Shown: positions 7,335 through 17,384, numbered from the stretch's first letter. The stretch is 64,000 nucleotides of DNA from Soonwooa buanensis (GCF_900167905.1 NZ_FUYZ01000012.1:1-64000); one strand, 5' to 3'. The notes: generated from the letters alone by a model not told the origin. Made by a program: numbers and translations.

Positions 7335-8264
7335 TTAAAATCTGTAAATCACCTCTTTCTGAAATCCAGAAAGCATTTTTTCAGCTTTTTCGTAATCTTT
7401 TGTAAATCCTAAAATGTAGCCTCCGCCACCACTTCCACAAAGTTTAAGGTAATAAGCATTGCTATCAATTCCTTTTTTCCAAATGTTATAGATACTTTCC
7501 GGAATCATCGGTTTGAAGTGGTCATACGCCCAAACTGATAGTTTTTTCAAATTCTTGAAAAACGGATTCATATCTTTTTTAAGGAAAGCCTCAATACAAG
7601 CGTTGTTATAACGGATAAACTCTTCCTTCATCGTTTTTCTGAAACCTTCAGTTTTCATTTTTTCAAAGAAAATCTGAATCATCGGTCCAGTTTCGCCAGT
7701 TATCCCCGAGTCGATCAAAAATACAGCGCCTTTACCTTCTGATGCATGATCAGGAATGGCAACTTTGTCAAGATTTTCTTTATTTTCGATAAGAATCGGA
7801 AGATTCATGTAACAAATCAAAGGATCCATCCCAGAACTTTTACCATGGAAATAGCTTTCCATTTCACCAAAAATGGCTTTTAGCTTTTTAAGATTATCTT
7901 TAGAAATGGTATCTGGACTAAGTTTTTCTGACGAATATTTTTCAAAAATTGCAGCAACCAAAGCTCCAGAACTTCCAACGCCGTAACCTTGCGGAATGTT
8001 AGAATCGAAGAATAATCCTTCTTCAATATCTTTTTTGAAAGCGTCGATATTTAACTTAAAATTACCTGGTAAGTTAAGTGTTGCCAAAAAGTCGGCATAC
8101 TTTTGTAAATGGTGATTCGATTTCTTTTCGAACTCCGAAGCCAATTCCGAGAACTTCAAAGTTCCTTTATAAAAGCTGTACGGAACGACAAGCCCTTGCG
8201 AGTTTTCGATCATTCCATATTCTCCGAAAAGAATAATTTTAGCATAAAATAAAGGGTTGGTCAT
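7335..8264 (-). CDS. Mevalonate kinase (GHMP kinase family)
   Basis: It phosphorylates mevalonate in the mevalonate route to isopentenyl diphosphate, the pathway used by Flavobacteriia. The 309-residue protein has the ATP-binding GHMP loop PQGYGVGSSGA (91-101), SSGMDPLI near 143, and the C-terminal glycine loop CGSGGGG near 276. It starts with FYAKIILFGEYG, typical of the enzyme. It is the first gene of a two-gene operon with the UbiA-type transferase. Another GHMP specificity cannot be fully excluded. Confidence 0.87.
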   Translation of the reverse strand: MTNPLFYAKIILFGEYGMIENSQGLVVPYSFYKGTLKFSELASEFEKKSNHHLQKYADFLATLNLPGNFKLNIDAFKKDIEEGLFFDSNIPQGYGVGSSGALVAAIFEKYSSEKLSPDTISKDNLKKLKAIFGEMESYFHGKSSGMDPLICYMNLPILIENKENLDKVAIPDHASEGKGAVFLIDSGITGETGPMIQIFFEKMKTEGFRKTMKEEFIRYNNACIEAFLKKDMNPFFKNLKKLSVWAYDHFKPMIPESIYNIWKKGIDSNAYYLKLCGSGGGGYILGFTKDYEKAEKMLSGFQKEVIYRF

Positions 8265-8290
8265 TGTTTATTTTTTTGTGTTTTGTAATG

Positions 8291-8298
8291 CAAATTTA
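8291..8298 (-). promoter_or_regulatory. -7 box of the mevalonate kinase operon
   Basis: TAAATTTG on the minus strand matches TAnnTTTG and lies 26 bp before the start codon. No good -33 TTG is seen. Confidence 0.4.
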
Positions 8299-8359
8299 CA
8301 AAATATTTTCTATTGCGTTATCTGCAAATTAAATGCCGAAATTTTAAATATTATTAATA

Positions 8360-9823
8360 TTACAAATTAGCTTTATTATTGTTAGCATTTACTTTTAAAA
8401 AACGAATTAAAACTAAACCAATTGCAAAGAAAACCGTCATGGACAATGCCGCATAACGCATATTGTTAAAATGCTCGATCAAAGTTGCAAAAATGAAAGT
8501 TCCTAAAATAATCGCCAATTTTTCTAAAACATCATAAAAACTGAAATAGGTTGTATTTTCCATGCCGTCTTGTGGTAACAATTTAGAATATGTTGATCTC
8601 GACATTGCTTGTAGACCGCCCATTACTAGACCAACAATTGCAGCAACACCATAGAATTGATATTCTACATTTGGATTTTCTTTATTAAGATAATAGGCTG
8701 AAAGACAAGCTACAATCCACAAAACAATACAAATCGAAATGACATTCTTATTACCTATTTTTCTTGATAAACGTGAGAATGCAATCGCACCGATAATTGC
8801 TTCAATCTGAATAACCAAAAGCGTCATAATCAATTTGTCTTGAGCTAAATTAATTTCTGATTTACCAAACAAGGTTGCCATCAAGAAAATCGTCTGCATA
8901 CCAACACTGAAGAAAAAGAAACTCGACAAGAAATACTTTAAGTTAGAATCTCTAAATAAATGATTACCAACCTTAAACAACTCTCTAAAGCTTTCTTTAA
9001 CAATATCAATATAGAAAGTAATATTCTTTTTTAATACAAAGAAAAAACCGCCATTATTTTTATGACTTTTAAAAAAGTTTTTATGATTTAATAATACCAA
9101 ATCTTTAGGAAGTTGATCTTTAACATTCCCAAATTGTGGTAAATGTTTAAAAGTATATTGCGAAAAACCAAACCACCAAGCTCCTGTTAATAAGAAACTT
9201 ATACGTGTATAAAGCTTAGCTTGTTCGGCATCTTTTGCTAAAACTTGGATTAAAACTAAACAAATAATAACCAAGATTACAGACCCGATGTATCCGTAAA
9301 CATAACCTTTTGCGGACAAAGCATCCTGCTTATCCGGCGTTGCGATATCTGGTAAAAACGAATTATAAAACACCAAACTTCCCCAGAACCCGACACTGGC
9401 TGTGACACTAAATAAAAGTCCTAACCAAACGGTATTCATCCCTGTAAACATCGCTAATCCCATGCAAGAAGTTGCGCCTAGATAACAGAAAAATTGCAAG
9501 AATGATTTCTTGTTACCGATTGTATCTGCCAACGATGACAAAATTGGTGACAACAAAACAACAATTACAAAAGACAAGGTTAAAGAATAACCATAAACTG
9601 CGTCTGGCTGATAATCTCTCCCGAAAATATTGATCATGTGTCTAACGGGCACTTGGATTGTTTTTCCAGTCTCTTCGACATACTCACTTCTTTCGCTAGC
9701 GGTTGTTAAAATCGAATAATAAATAGGAAAAATCGTGGATGTAATTACTAAAGAATATACAGAGTTGGCCCAGTCGTATAACGCCCAAGCCTTCATGATT
9801 TTTGGATTATTTTTGATACTCAC
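8360..9823 (-). CDS. MFS transporter, UMF1 family
   Basis: A 487-residue major-facilitator protein with about twelve hydrophobic segments. The N-terminal signature AWALYDWANSVYSLVI identifies the UMF1 (Atg22-like) group. Substrate is unknown; Atg22 in yeast effluxes vacuolar amino acids. The start taken is GTG at 9823. ATG at 9796 would remove nine residues and still keep the signature. A minus-strand TATATTTG box lies at 9848-9855. It is probably monocistronic. Confidence 0.88.
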   Translation of the reverse strand: MSIKNNPKIMKAWALYDWANSVYSLVITSTIFPIYYSILTTASERSEYVEETGKTIQVPVRHMINIFGRDYQPDAVYGYSLTLSFVIVVLLSPILSSLADTIGNKKSFLQFFCYLGATSCMGLAMFTGMNTVWLGLLFSVTASVGFWGSLVFYNSFLPDIATPDKQDALSAKGYVYGYIGSVILVIICLVLIQVLAKDAEQAKLYTRISFLLTGAWWFGFSQYTFKHLPQFGNVKDQLPKDLVLLNHKNFFKSHKNNGGFFFVLKKNITFYIDIVKESFRELFKVGNHLFRDSNLKYFLSSFFFFSVGMQTIFLMATLFGKSEINLAQDKLIMTLLVIQIEAIIGAIAFSRLSRKIGNKNVISICIVLWIVACLSAYYLNKENPNVEYQFYGVAAIVGLVMGGLQAMSRSTYSKLLPQDGMENTTYFSFYDVLEKLAIILGTFIFATLIEHFNNMRYAALSMTVFFAIGLVLIRFLKVNANNNKANL

Positions 9824-9889
9824 GTTTTAAGATTTCAAATATTAGAACAAATATAAAATTAATGTTGAGAAATTAAACTTCGACGAGAA

Positions 9890-11290
9890 TTAATTTTCTG
9901 TCATTTCTGGCGCAAGTGTTGGGTCCTTGCCTTCTTTTCTCTGTTTTTCATAATCTTTGAAAAGGAACATCGCCTTCTTCTGCATCAACAAAATCGCAAT
10001 AATATTGAGCCAAGCCATTAATCCAACACCGATATCACCAAGCATCCATGCACTTTCTGCAGTTTTGATTGTACCGTAAAATGCAGAAAACATAATCACA
10101 ACTTGGAAGATTCTGATATAGATTTTTTTGTTAGAATGTTTTTGAAGATAACTAATATTGGTTTCTGCGATATAGTAATACGCCATTATAGTCGTGAATG
10201 CAAAGAAGAACAACGAAATAGCGACAAAAGCTTTCCCAATCGACGGAAAATGCTGCGCTACTGCAAACTGCGTAAAATCCGCTCCCATTTTAACATTCGG
10301 GATATTTTCAACAACAAAACCACCTGCAGGATTTTCGACATTATACATCCCAGTGAACAAAATCATCAAAGCAGTTGCCGTACAAACAAAAATCGTATCA
10401 ACATAAACCGAAAAACCTTGTACTAAACCTTGCTTCATCGGGTGCGATACTTCTGCTGCTGCCGCTGCATGTGGTGCAGTCCCCTGTCCTGCTTCGTTAC
10501 TGTAGATTCCACGTTTTACACCCCAAGCAATTGCCATCCCGATAATACCTCCAAAGGCAGAATCTATACCCAAAGCGGATTCAAAAATTAACTTAAAAAC
10601 AGCTGGGACTTGGTGAAAATTAAGACCAATTATCACCAAAGACATCAGAATGTAACCTCCTGCCATAAATGGAACAACAAATTCTGCAACCGTACTAATT
10701 CGTTTAACACCACCTATTATAATAATACCTAAAATAATTGCAACAACAATACCTGTTATATACATGGGGATATCAAAAGCATTTTTGACCGCAACCGCAA
10801 TACTATTACTTTGTACACCAGGCAAAAACAAACCACAGCTAAAGACCGTTACCACCGCAAAGGCAATCGCGTACCATTTTAGTTTTAGACCTTTTTCGAT
10901 GTAGAAAGCTGGTCCACCACGATATTGTCCATCTTTAACAACTTTATAATATTGTCCAAGTGAGGCTTCAACAATCGCAGACGCACTCCCAAGAAACGCT
11001 ATAACCCACATCCAAAATACTGCGCCAGGTCCGCCCATGCCGATTGCTGTTGCCACACCCGCAATATTTCCTGTGCCTACACGTCCAGAAATAGCTAAAG
11101 CAAAAGCTTGAAACGACGAAATCCCTTTCTCAGAAGCATTACCTTTAAATAATAATTTCCACATTTCGCGGATATAACGAATTTGTGGAAAACGCATTCG
11201 GATCGAAAAAAAGATGCCCGAAAACAAACATAAAAATATTAAAGTGTTACTCCATACAATTCCATTGATGACTTTTAAGAATTCGTCCAT
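9890..11290 (-). CDS. Alanine/glycine:cation symporter (AGCS family)
   Basis: This inner-membrane protein takes up alanine or glycine with Na+ or H+. The 466 residues carry about eleven membrane segments. They include the AGCS motif with GRVGTGNIAGVATAIGMGGP near 69 and the conserved GVKRGIYSNEAGQGTAPHA near 257. Length is typical and I see no missing motif. It lies alone, 66 bp upstream of the MFS gene start on the same strand. Confidence 0.94.
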   Translation of the reverse strand: MDEFLKVINGIVWSNTLIFLCLFSGIFFSIRMRFPQIRYIREMWKLLFKGNASEKGISSFQAFALAISGRVGTGNIAGVATAIGMGGPGAVFWMWVIAFLGSASAIVEASLGQYYKVVKDGQYRGGPAFYIEKGLKLKWYAIAFAVVTVFSCGLFLPGVQSNSIAVAVKNAFDIPMYITGIVVAIILGIIIIGGVKRISTVAEFVVPFMAGGYILMSLVIIGLNFHQVPAVFKLIFESALGIDSAFGGIIGMAIAWGVKRGIYSNEAGQGTAPHAAAAAEVSHPMKQGLVQGFSVYVDTIFVCTATALMILFTGMYNVENPAGGFVVENIPNVKMGADFTQFAVAQHFPSIGKAFVAISLFFFAFTTIMAYYYIAETNISYLQKHSNKKIYIRIFQVVIMFSAFYGTIKTAESAWMLGDIGVGLMAWLNIIAILLMQKKAMFLFKDYEKQRKEGKDPTLAPEMTEN

Positions 11291-11544
11291 AGCTTTTATT
11301 AGATAGTTGAAGCTTCTAAGATAGGTTTTTTATTGATAAATGTTGGATAATTGACTTTCTTTATTGGAGAAAATTTCATTGAAAAGGAATTCAAAATAAG
11401 ATAAAACAGAGATTTTTTGAAACATATTATCCAGAATTAAGTATTGAAATTAGACTTTCTATTGTTCCAAAAATTCATACATTAGAAATATGAAAAGTAA
11501 ATTTTCGTTCTTTATTAAAAGAATTTTTAAAAATTAAAAAGCAA
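11291..11544. other. AT-rich gap of 254 bp upstream of the hypothetical gene island
   Basis: No complete gene is seen. One short plus-strand frame ending at the TGA near 11490 (IKQRFFETYYPELSIEIR and onward) looks protein-like but has no start, so it may be a gene remnant. Nothing else is supported. Confidence 0.35.
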
Positions 11545-12258
11545 ATGATTAATAAATTTTCAACAGTTTTGATGACCATCTTTAGCTTAATTTCGATCCA
11601 AATTACTGCTCAAAAAAACTACACTCATCTGAAAGAATATGGCTTAAATTCTAAGGTTAAAAAAGTTACAACTTATATTAAAAACATTGAAAATAATCTT
11701 ATCCCAAAAGACACTTTAGGCCATGATCGGAAAACAATTATGACTTTCGATTCCAAGGGAAATATGCTACAAAACGCGCGTTATTTTATGCCAAATAAAA
11801 AAATTGATATTATAAAAGACATCATAACTTTTAATTATAATGACAATGATATAAGTTACACGCAGAAAAGTGTTTTTAGAACACAAAAAGACATCCTTCA
11901 AATCTTAAAATATGTTTGGAAAGACGATTATAACTACGATATTATAAATACTGATACTAATTCTGTTACTGATCAAGTTAGTCTAAACCAAAACTTAACA
12001 CTTAAAAAAGAAATTTTTAAAAATGATGGAAAAGCAATTTATGAATCCGAATTTATCAATGAATATAAAGACGGAAAATTAGTAAAACGTACTCATAAAA
12101 ATTTTGATTTTGTGGATGAAAAGCAAAGCGAATCTTTTCAAGTTGAAATTATAAAACAATACGACAAAAACGGAAATCCTAGTCTAATATATTTTTATGA
12201 TGACAAAAACGCAACAAAATTATTAGCGGTCTCTTTTAAGTTTTATGACTATTATTAA
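11545..12258 (+). CDS. Secreted hypothetical protein
   Basis: A 237-residue protein with a signal peptide (MINKFSTVLMTIFSLISIQ, likely cut after TAQ). The rest is hydrophilic and Lys/Asn/Asp-rich, with repeated short turns of the type FDSKGN, YDKNGN and FINEYKDGK, reminiscent of YD-like or YwqK-like beta repeats. It is probably periplasmic or surface-located. I do not recognise a family. The next lipoprotein gene starts 12 bp downstream, so they are co-transcribed. Confidence 0.65.
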   Translation: MINKFSTVLMTIFSLISIQITAQKNYTHLKEYGLNSKVKKVTTYIKNIENNLIPKDTLGHDRKTIMTFDSKGNMLQNARYFMPNKKIDIIKDIITFNYNDNDISYTQKSVFRTQKDILQILKYVWKDDYNYDIINTDTNSVTDQVSLNQNLTLKKEIFKNDGKAIYESEFINEYKDGKLVKRTHKNFDFVDEKQSESFQVEIIKQYDKNGNPSLIYFYDDKNATKLLAVSFKFYDYY

Positions 12259-12270
12259 ATAAAAAACACA

Positions 12271-13035
12271 ATGAAACTCCTGACTATTCCTCTTTTAATT
12301 TTTTTAATGAATTCTTGCAACAACAAGTCTTCTACAAAAACTGAAACAGAAACGATTACAAACCAAGCTTCTCAAAAAACCAATGACAGTATCGAAATTG
12401 GCTTTTATGACAACTTTGAAAAGCTTCAAAAATTCGAATTAAAAACGGCAACTAAAGATGGTTTTGATCAATTAAAATCAAATACAACTTTTCTACAAAC
12501 GAAAATTGAAACCGACAAAAAGAATTTCTACTTAGAGATTGCGAACAAAAAAGTGAAATTCAAAAAATATGATGAAGATTCTACCGAAGATCACAATGGC
12601 AGTGAATATTTAGGTTATAGCCCGAATTTGGATTTGTTTGCAGTACAAAATAATTCGGTTGCAGATAATTTAGGATTTGCTGATATAGATTTAATCAACA
12701 AAACAAATGCTTTTAAATACAAAATCGTTTCGCTTGGCGATTGGAGCGGTTCGATTCCGTTAGCCTCCCCCAACAATCAATTTTTGGTTTATTTTCAAAA
12801 TCCTGAATATGAATCTCCAACTTTAAGTATCGCGATTCTAACAATTAATAATCAAAATAATCCTAAATCATTTTTAAAAGAATATGCGAGTTGTTTTGTA
12901 GATAATGACTTTTCGATTGAAGAAATAAGATGGAAAGACGACCATAATTTTGTGATAAAAGCTTACAAATCAGAAAATGATGACGCTGGCAAAGAAATTA
13001 AAAATTATTCTTATTTCTCTGCAAAATTTAATTAA
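12271..13035 (+). CDS. Hypothetical lipoprotein
   Basis: A 254-residue protein with a short lipoprotein signal (LLIFLMNSC, Cys at residue 16). A Thr/Ser/Gln-rich linker follows, then a globular region with SPNLDLFAVQNN and SLGDWSGSIPLASPNNQFLVYF. These suggest beta-propeller-like or solvent-exposed strand repeats. No family recognised. It follows the secreted protein by 12 bp and probably forms a two-gene operon. Confidence 0.65.
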   Translation: MKLLTIPLLIFLMNSCNNKSSTKTETETITNQASQKTNDSIEIGFYDNFEKLQKFELKTATKDGFDQLKSNTTFLQTKIETDKKNFYLEIANKKVKFKKYDEDSTEDHNGSEYLGYSPNLDLFAVQNNSVADNLGFADIDLINKTNAFKYKIVSLGDWSGSIPLASPNNQFLVYFQNPEYESPTLSIAILTINNQNNPKSFLKEYASCFVDNDFSIEEIRWKDDHNFVIKAYKSENDDAGKEIKNYSYFSAKFN

Positions 13036-13146
13036 ATCTAATTAAAACGCACGCCTTATTAACAATTAAACGAATATTTTTATTGATAAATTAATTTTAA
13101 TATTGAAAATTTTTAGTATTTTAATCAATATTTAAATAAAACAAAA

Positions 13147-14031
13147 ATGGCAGAAATAGAAAACCTCATTAACGACTATCTGCAACAAGCGCCAAAGACT
13201 TCGCAAGAAATCCTTTTTAGCAACTTAGATCAACATCCAGTTTGGGAGGATAATCGAGAAATTATGCAACTTGCGACGCAACAAATATTGCAACCAGTTG
13301 GCGTACTCACTAACGAACATGTTTTAGCCTACATCGGCGTACACGCAAAAACAGCAATTACAGGAAAACGTGACAGCATTGGTTTTTTAATCACAAATTT
13401 CAGGATTTTAACACAATATGATTTTTCGGTTTTATTAACGCCTCAGCCTGCAAAAGCCACTTATTTCACTTCAAAAACTACAGCCGAGGAAGTTTCTTCT
13501 AAAGTTTGGAACGAATTTTTAACACTCAATAAATTAAGCATCCCAAATGAACAACTAGCCGCAATGCACGATGCTTTGGTGGATCTTACAAAGATCATTT
13601 TGCCCGCACTACACCAATCTGGTCATCTTCCTGAAGACATAAAAAAATCAACAAGCGTCACGACGCGAATTCCAGAATTAGGTTTACAAAAAGAGCTGAA
13701 AACTTATGCTGAAAACGAGAAAAAATTGAAAGCTTTTGCTGAAAAATTTAAAATCGAAAATATAAAATACGGCATGGTAGACAAACCATTATTTGGTGGC
13801 GTTTATGGTTTAGCAATCACCGAAAAAGGTATTACCAGTCGCGATCTTATGGAAGATAGTCAAACAAGCACTTGGGACGAAATAAAAACTGATGCGGCTC
13901 GAAATGGGAATAAAAATTTTGAAATCTTGGCAGGAAATAAAATCCATATAGTGCCTTCACATAACAACGATCTAGTCCCAGCCTTGATAACCTTAATCAA
14001 TGAAATTGCAACGAAGGAAATTTCTTTTTAA
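13147..14031 (+). CDS. Hypothetical cytoplasmic protein with two possible PH-like halves
   Basis: A 294-residue protein without signal peptide or membrane segment. Residues about 55-110 (ITGKRDSIGFLITNFRIL) and about 205-285 (YGLAITEKGITSRDL, then TSTWDEIKTD) resemble PH/GRAM-like domains, in which a strand reading 'lviT..ri' is followed by an 'i.w.ei' strand. That resemblance is inference from pattern only. It begins a three-gene plus-strand cluster: the next start is 11 bp downstream. Function unknown. Confidence 0.6.
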   Translation: MAEIENLINDYLQQAPKTSQEILFSNLDQHPVWEDNREIMQLATQQILQPVGVLTNEHVLAYIGVHAKTAITGKRDSIGFLITNFRILTQYDFSVLLTPQPAKATYFTSKTTAEEVSSKVWNEFLTLNKLSIPNEQLAAMHDALVDLTKIILPALHQSGHLPEDIKKSTSVTTRIPELGLQKELKTYAENEKKLKAFAEKFKIENIKYGMVDKPLFGGVYGLAITEKGITSRDLMEDSQTSTWDEIKTDAARNGNKNFEILAGNKIHIVPSHNNDLVPALITLINEIATKEISF

Positions 14032-14042
14032 AACACAAAATA

Positions 14043-14408
14043 ATGAGTTACGACATTGCATTATACCGCATCGAAACCAAATTACAAGAAGAAAAATCAC
14101 AAGATGAGAACTTTTTTGAGAACGAAGCGAATTTGGTTTCCTTTACAGAAAAACAATTTCAAGATTTAAAAAATAGACTCGAAAATTATGAATATAATGT
14201 GGTCGACCAAACGAACAACCAAATAACATTCAGTCATCCAGATGAGGATTTCGGAACTGCACTTTTGACAAAAGAAGCTTTATTTTTCACAGCTAGTTGG
14301 AGTGACAATTCGATTTTTGAAGTAGGCATGACGGCCTCCGAATTTACAGATACAGGCGAGTTTGCGAAATATGATTTTCAAAATAGCGAATGGGAAAATT
14401 TTGATTAA
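14043..14408 (+). CDS. Hypothetical acidic protein
   Basis: A 121-residue acidic protein (Glu/Asp-rich, no signal peptide) starting MSYDIALYRIETK. MSYDIALYR-type openings occur in small proteins near polymorphic-toxin and immunity genes in Bacteroidetes. It sits between the PH-like protein and the YwqK-like protein with gaps of 11 and 10 bp. No function can be assigned. Confidence 0.6.
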   Translation: MSYDIALYRIETKLQEEKSQDENFFENEANLVSFTEKQFQDLKNRLENYEYNVVDQTNNQITFSHPDEDFGTALLTKEALFFTASWSDNSIFEVGMTASEFTDTGEFAKYDFQNSEWENFD

Positions 14409-14418
14409 TTTCAGTATC

Positions 14419-15114
14419 ATGAAGAGACTTATTTTCATTTTTTTAATACTTAGTTTTAAATCTTTAGCATTCGCACAAAAGGAACATAAAAGATATTACA
14501 GCAACGGAAAACTTGAAGAAAGTGGACAATTTGATGCCAATGAAAAAGCTGTTGGAGAATGGAAATATTATTATGAAGAAGGAAATATTGAACGTATTGA
14601 AACTTATGATGGAGACAAAGTTTTTGCGCAATCCTTTTGGAAAAATGGAAAAAAACATCAAATCTCAACTTCACAAAACGGATATTTTTTAGGAACCAGC
14701 CTCTCTTATTACGAGAATGGGCAACCTTGGAGTATTAAAAATTTTGTAAATGGAAGTTTTGATGGAATGCAGAAAAGCTTTTACAGTAACGGAAAACTAG
14801 AATATATTGGTTTTTACAAAAAGGGAATGCGTGTCGGAAAATGGGAATATTTTCATGAAAACGGAAAACGATCAATAGTTGCAACATACGATAACGATAA
14901 AAACTTGAGTACAGATTGGTATCGTGATGATGGCACACCTTGGAAGAAGGAAAAAAATGATTACAGCACAGACGGAAAACTAACTGTCTATTTTGAAGAA
15001 TATCATCTTAACGGAAAATTGGAGCGGACAGGAAGCTTTTTTGAAGGTGTCGAAGTCGGCATTTGGGAATACTATGACGAGAAAGGGAAATTGATAGAGA
15101 GGAAGGAGAAATAA
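14419..15114 (+). CDS. YwqK-family / MORN-like repeat secreted protein
   Basis: This 231-residue protein has a signal peptide (MKRLIFIFLILSFKSLAFAQ) and about eight repeats of the YwqK antitoxin-like pattern, an aromatic pair then NGK, a short strand and G. Examples are RYYSNGKLEESGQF, SFYSNGKLEYIGFYKKG and EYFHENGKR. Related repeats are annotated as toxin-antitoxin YwqK-family antitoxins, but many are simply repeat-rich surface proteins. The start is ATG 14419: an upstream in-frame ATG at 14362 would overlap the preceding gene and hide the signal peptide. Confidence 0.75.
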   Translation: MKRLIFIFLILSFKSLAFAQKEHKRYYSNGKLEESGQFDANEKAVGEWKYYYEEGNIERIETYDGDKVFAQSFWKNGKKHQISTSQNGYFLGTSLSYYENGQPWSIKNFVNGSFDGMQKSFYSNGKLEYIGFYKKGMRVGKWEYFHENGKRSIVATYDNDKNLSTDWYRDDGTPWKKEKNDYSTDGKLTVYFEEYHLNGKLERTGSFFEGVEVGIWEYYDEKGKLIERKEK

Positions 15115-15298
15115 TTTCATTTTAAAAGAAAATATTAGTAAAAATGCTAATTCAGGTTTTTTGTTTTGTTATTTGTCGAAAAAGAAATTATTGGTCTTAT
15201 TGCATTTCATGAGACGTATACTGCCAAAAACTTGGATAGAAACTCAGTAAGTGCAAACTCGCAAAATAGAGCTTGATTTTTCATTTTTAAACCAAAAA

Positions 15299-15324
15299 AA
15301 ATCGGACTCCAAAGAATCCGATTT
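15299..15324 (-). terminator. Terminator of the thiolase gene
   Basis: Stem AAATCGGA (15299-15306) and TCCGATTT (15317-15324). On the minus strand it is followed by a T tract, 24 bp past the thiolase stop. Confidence 0.75.
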
Positions 15325-15347
15325 AACATTATTAAAATAAATAATAC

Positions 15348-16526
15348 TTAGATATTTTCGATAACAATAGCTGACGCTCCACCGCCTCCGTTACAGATTG
15401 CAGCAGCACCATATTTTGCACCATTTTGTTTTAATACGTTGATAAGTGTTACGATGATTCTAGAACCAGAACTTCCTAGTGGATGTCCAAGCGCTACTGC
15501 ACCACCGTTAACATTAACTTTAGAAGCATCTAATCCTAAAATTTTGTTGTTTGCTAAACCTACAACTGAGAAGGCTTCGTTAAACTCGAAAAAGTCGATG
15601 TCTGAAACTTCTAAACCTGCTTTCTTAAGAGCGATTGGTAAAGCTTTAGCAGGCGCAGTTGTAAAGTTTTCTGGCTCGTGTGCAGCATCTGCGTAAGAAA
15701 CGATTTTAGCCAAAGGTTTAAGACCAAGTTCTTCCATTTTCTCTTTTGAAACCAAGATTAACGCAGAAGCTCCGTCATTAAGTGTTGACGCATTAGCTGC
15801 TGTAACCGTTCCGTTTTCTTTTTTGAAAACTGTAGGAAGCGTCGGTAATCTATCGAAGTTTACAGACTTATATTCTTCATCTTGAGCAAAAATAACTGGC
15901 TCTCCTTTTCTTTGCGGAATTTCTACAGGAACAACTTCATCATTGAATTTTCCTGCTTCCCACGCTGCTGCCGATCTTTTGTAAGATTCAATTGCGAAAG
16001 CATCTTGTTCTTCCCTTGTGATGTTGTAATCTGTTGCACATTTTTCTGCGCAAACGCCCATGTGTACTTTGTTATAAACGTCTGTAAGACCGTCTAATAC
16101 CATCCCATCAAGCATTTTAACATCACCAAGTTTAGTAGCAACTCTAGCATTGTAATAATGCGGAACCATCGACATATTTTCCATACCACCAGCAACAATA
16201 ACATCCATATCGCCAGCTTTGATAGATTGTGCAGCCATCATAACCGCCTTCATCCCAGAAGCACAAACTTTATTAATAGTTGTAGAAGGTGTATGATTTG
16301 ACAAACCAGCTCCCAAAGCTACTTGACGTGCAGGCGCTTGTCCTTCGCCAGCTTGCAAAACGTTACCCATATAGATTTCCTGAACCGCGTTAGGATCCAT
16401 CCCGATTTTATCTAAAGCACCTTTAACCGCAGTTGCTCCCAATTTAGTTGCTGGTACTGTTGACAAACTTCCCATAAAACTTCCCATTGGTGTACGCACC
16501 GCTGAAACGATAAATACTTCTTTCAT
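15348..16526 (-). CDS. Acetyl-CoA C-acyltransferase (thiolase)
   Basis: It catalyses thiolytic cleavage, or Claisen condensation, of acyl-CoA in beta-oxidation or acetoacetyl-CoA formation. The 392-residue protein has the acyl-accepting Cys88 (NKVCASG), the His of [16 protein letters not shown] and the C-terminal Cys of CNGGGGAS. In a mevalonate-pathway organism it could supply acetoacetyl-CoA, but chain-length preference cannot be read from sequence. The gene downstream of its start (16538) is read in the same direction with an 11-bp gap. Confidence 0.94.
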   Translation of the reverse strand: MKEVFIVSAVRTPMGSFMGSLSTVPATKLGATAVKGALDKIGMDPNAVQEIYMGNVLQAGEGQAPARQVALGAGLSNHTPSTTINKVCASGMKAVMMAAQSIKAGDMDVIVAGGMENMSMVPHYYNARVATKLGDVKMLDGMVLDGLTDVYNKVHMGVCAEKCATDYNITREEQDAFAIESYKRSAAAWEAGKFNDEVVPVEIPQRKGEPVIFAQDEEYKSVNFDRLPTLPTVFKKENGTVTAANASTLNDGASALILVSKEKMEELGLKPLAKIVSYADAAHEPENFTTAPAKALPIALKKAGLEVSDIDFFEFNEAFSVVGLANNKILGLDASKVNVNGGAVALGHPLGSSGSRIIVTLINVLKQNGAKYGAAAICNGGGGASAIVIENI

Positions 16527-16537
16527 TATTTTTAATA

Positions 16538-16933
16538 TTAATTATTTAAATTTTTATTTTTATTAATTCCGAAAAACATTAATGCTGCACCTACAAATTC
16601 GAAAAACCATCCCCAAGATAATTTTACGATCCCTGCAAAAGCGCTTTGCCAAGACTTAAACGGCAGAAAAGCAAAAAAATCAAGTGACTTTAGCTTAATG
16701 GCAACAATTGTAAAAATGAACAAAAAGATAAGACTTCCTGCAATTATTCTTGTCGCTTTTAGTTTTTCTTTTTGAATAAAATATAATCCTAAAGCCGACA
16801 GAGTCCAGATAATACCAGATAGATAAGGATCAATCTTCCAATAATTCCAGTTGCCAACTAACGGAATGCGTAATAATGGGAGAAAACTTCCCACAATAAC
16901 TAAGATAACGCCTATTAATTGTATATTTCTCAT
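16538..16933 (-). CDS. Small membrane protein, unknown
   Basis: A 131-residue hydrophobic protein with four likely membrane segments: ends begin [37 protein letters not shown] and [13 protein letters not shown]. No family recognised. ATG 16933 is preferred because the first membrane helix follows at once. An in-frame ATG at 16972 would add 13 residues but lies next to a possible -7 box. It precedes the thiolase gene by 11 bp in the same direction, so the two are probably co-transcribed. Confidence 0.6.
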   Translation of the reverse strand: MRNIQLIGVILVIVGSFLPLLRIPLVGNWNYWKIDPYLSGIIWTLSALGLYFIQKEKLKATRIIAGSLIFLFIFTIVAIKLKSLDFFAFLPFKSWQSAFAGIVKLSWGWFFEFVGAALMFFGINKNKNLNN

Positions 16934-17128
16934 TTTGTAAAATGCTTCGCCAAAATACGAAAAAAAACACATCTATAAAAGTGTGTTTTTAATATTGAAT
17001 GTCTTTCAGTTTTATATATGGAAGTTATTTGGTTAAAAACATTTATATTTTTCGACAACCAATCAATAATAAATCGTAAGCAATAGTTAAAATATTTTGT
17101 AAAGGTTTAATGCTATAAATTTAATTTG

Positions 17129-17136
17129 TAACTTTG
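17129..17136 (+). promoter_or_regulatory. -7 box of the toxin-antitoxin operon
   Basis: TAACTTTG matches TAnnTTTG and lies 17 bp before the antitoxin ATG. The -33 box is not obvious. Confidence 0.4.
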
Positions 17137-17153
17137 ATATAAATGATTTTAAA

Positions 17154-17384
17154 ATGGATATTCAAACTAGAAAATTAGAATTTATTCAAGAATTCTTGAA
17201 AATCCAAAGCGAAGAAGTAATTTCTCGTCTTGAAAAGATTTTGAAAAATAATGACGAAGAAGACATTAAGTCATTCTCGATTGAAGAATTTAACTCAAGA
17301 ATTAATGAGTCATTGGATGATTCCAAACATAATAGAATTACAGAATCTAATGAACTACTTTCTGAAATTAAAGAATGGCAATAA
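17154..17384 (+). CDS. Antitoxin of a ParE/RelE-type module
   Basis: A 76-residue, strongly acidic and mostly helical protein (Glu/Asp/Ser-rich, FSIEEFNSRINESLDDS) overlapping the toxin start by 10 bp. This position and composition fit the small uncharacterised antitoxins found before ParE-type toxins in Flavobacteriia. No DNA-binding fold is obvious by eye. It should neutralise the downstream toxin and may repress the operon; both are inferred from context. Confidence 0.75.
   Translation: MDIQTRKLEFIQEFLKIQSEEVISRLEKILKNNDEEDIKSFSIEEFNSRINESLDDSKHNRITESNELLSEIKEWQ

Noticed and set aside
14362-14418. Upstream ATG for the YwqK-like gene
   Set aside because: It overlaps the previous gene and buries the signal peptide; ATG 14419 is better.
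16962-16990. Hairpin around AAACACA and TGTGTTT upstream of the small membrane gene
   Set aside because: It lies between divergent genes, has a short AT-rich stem and no gene ends there, so a terminator role is not supported.
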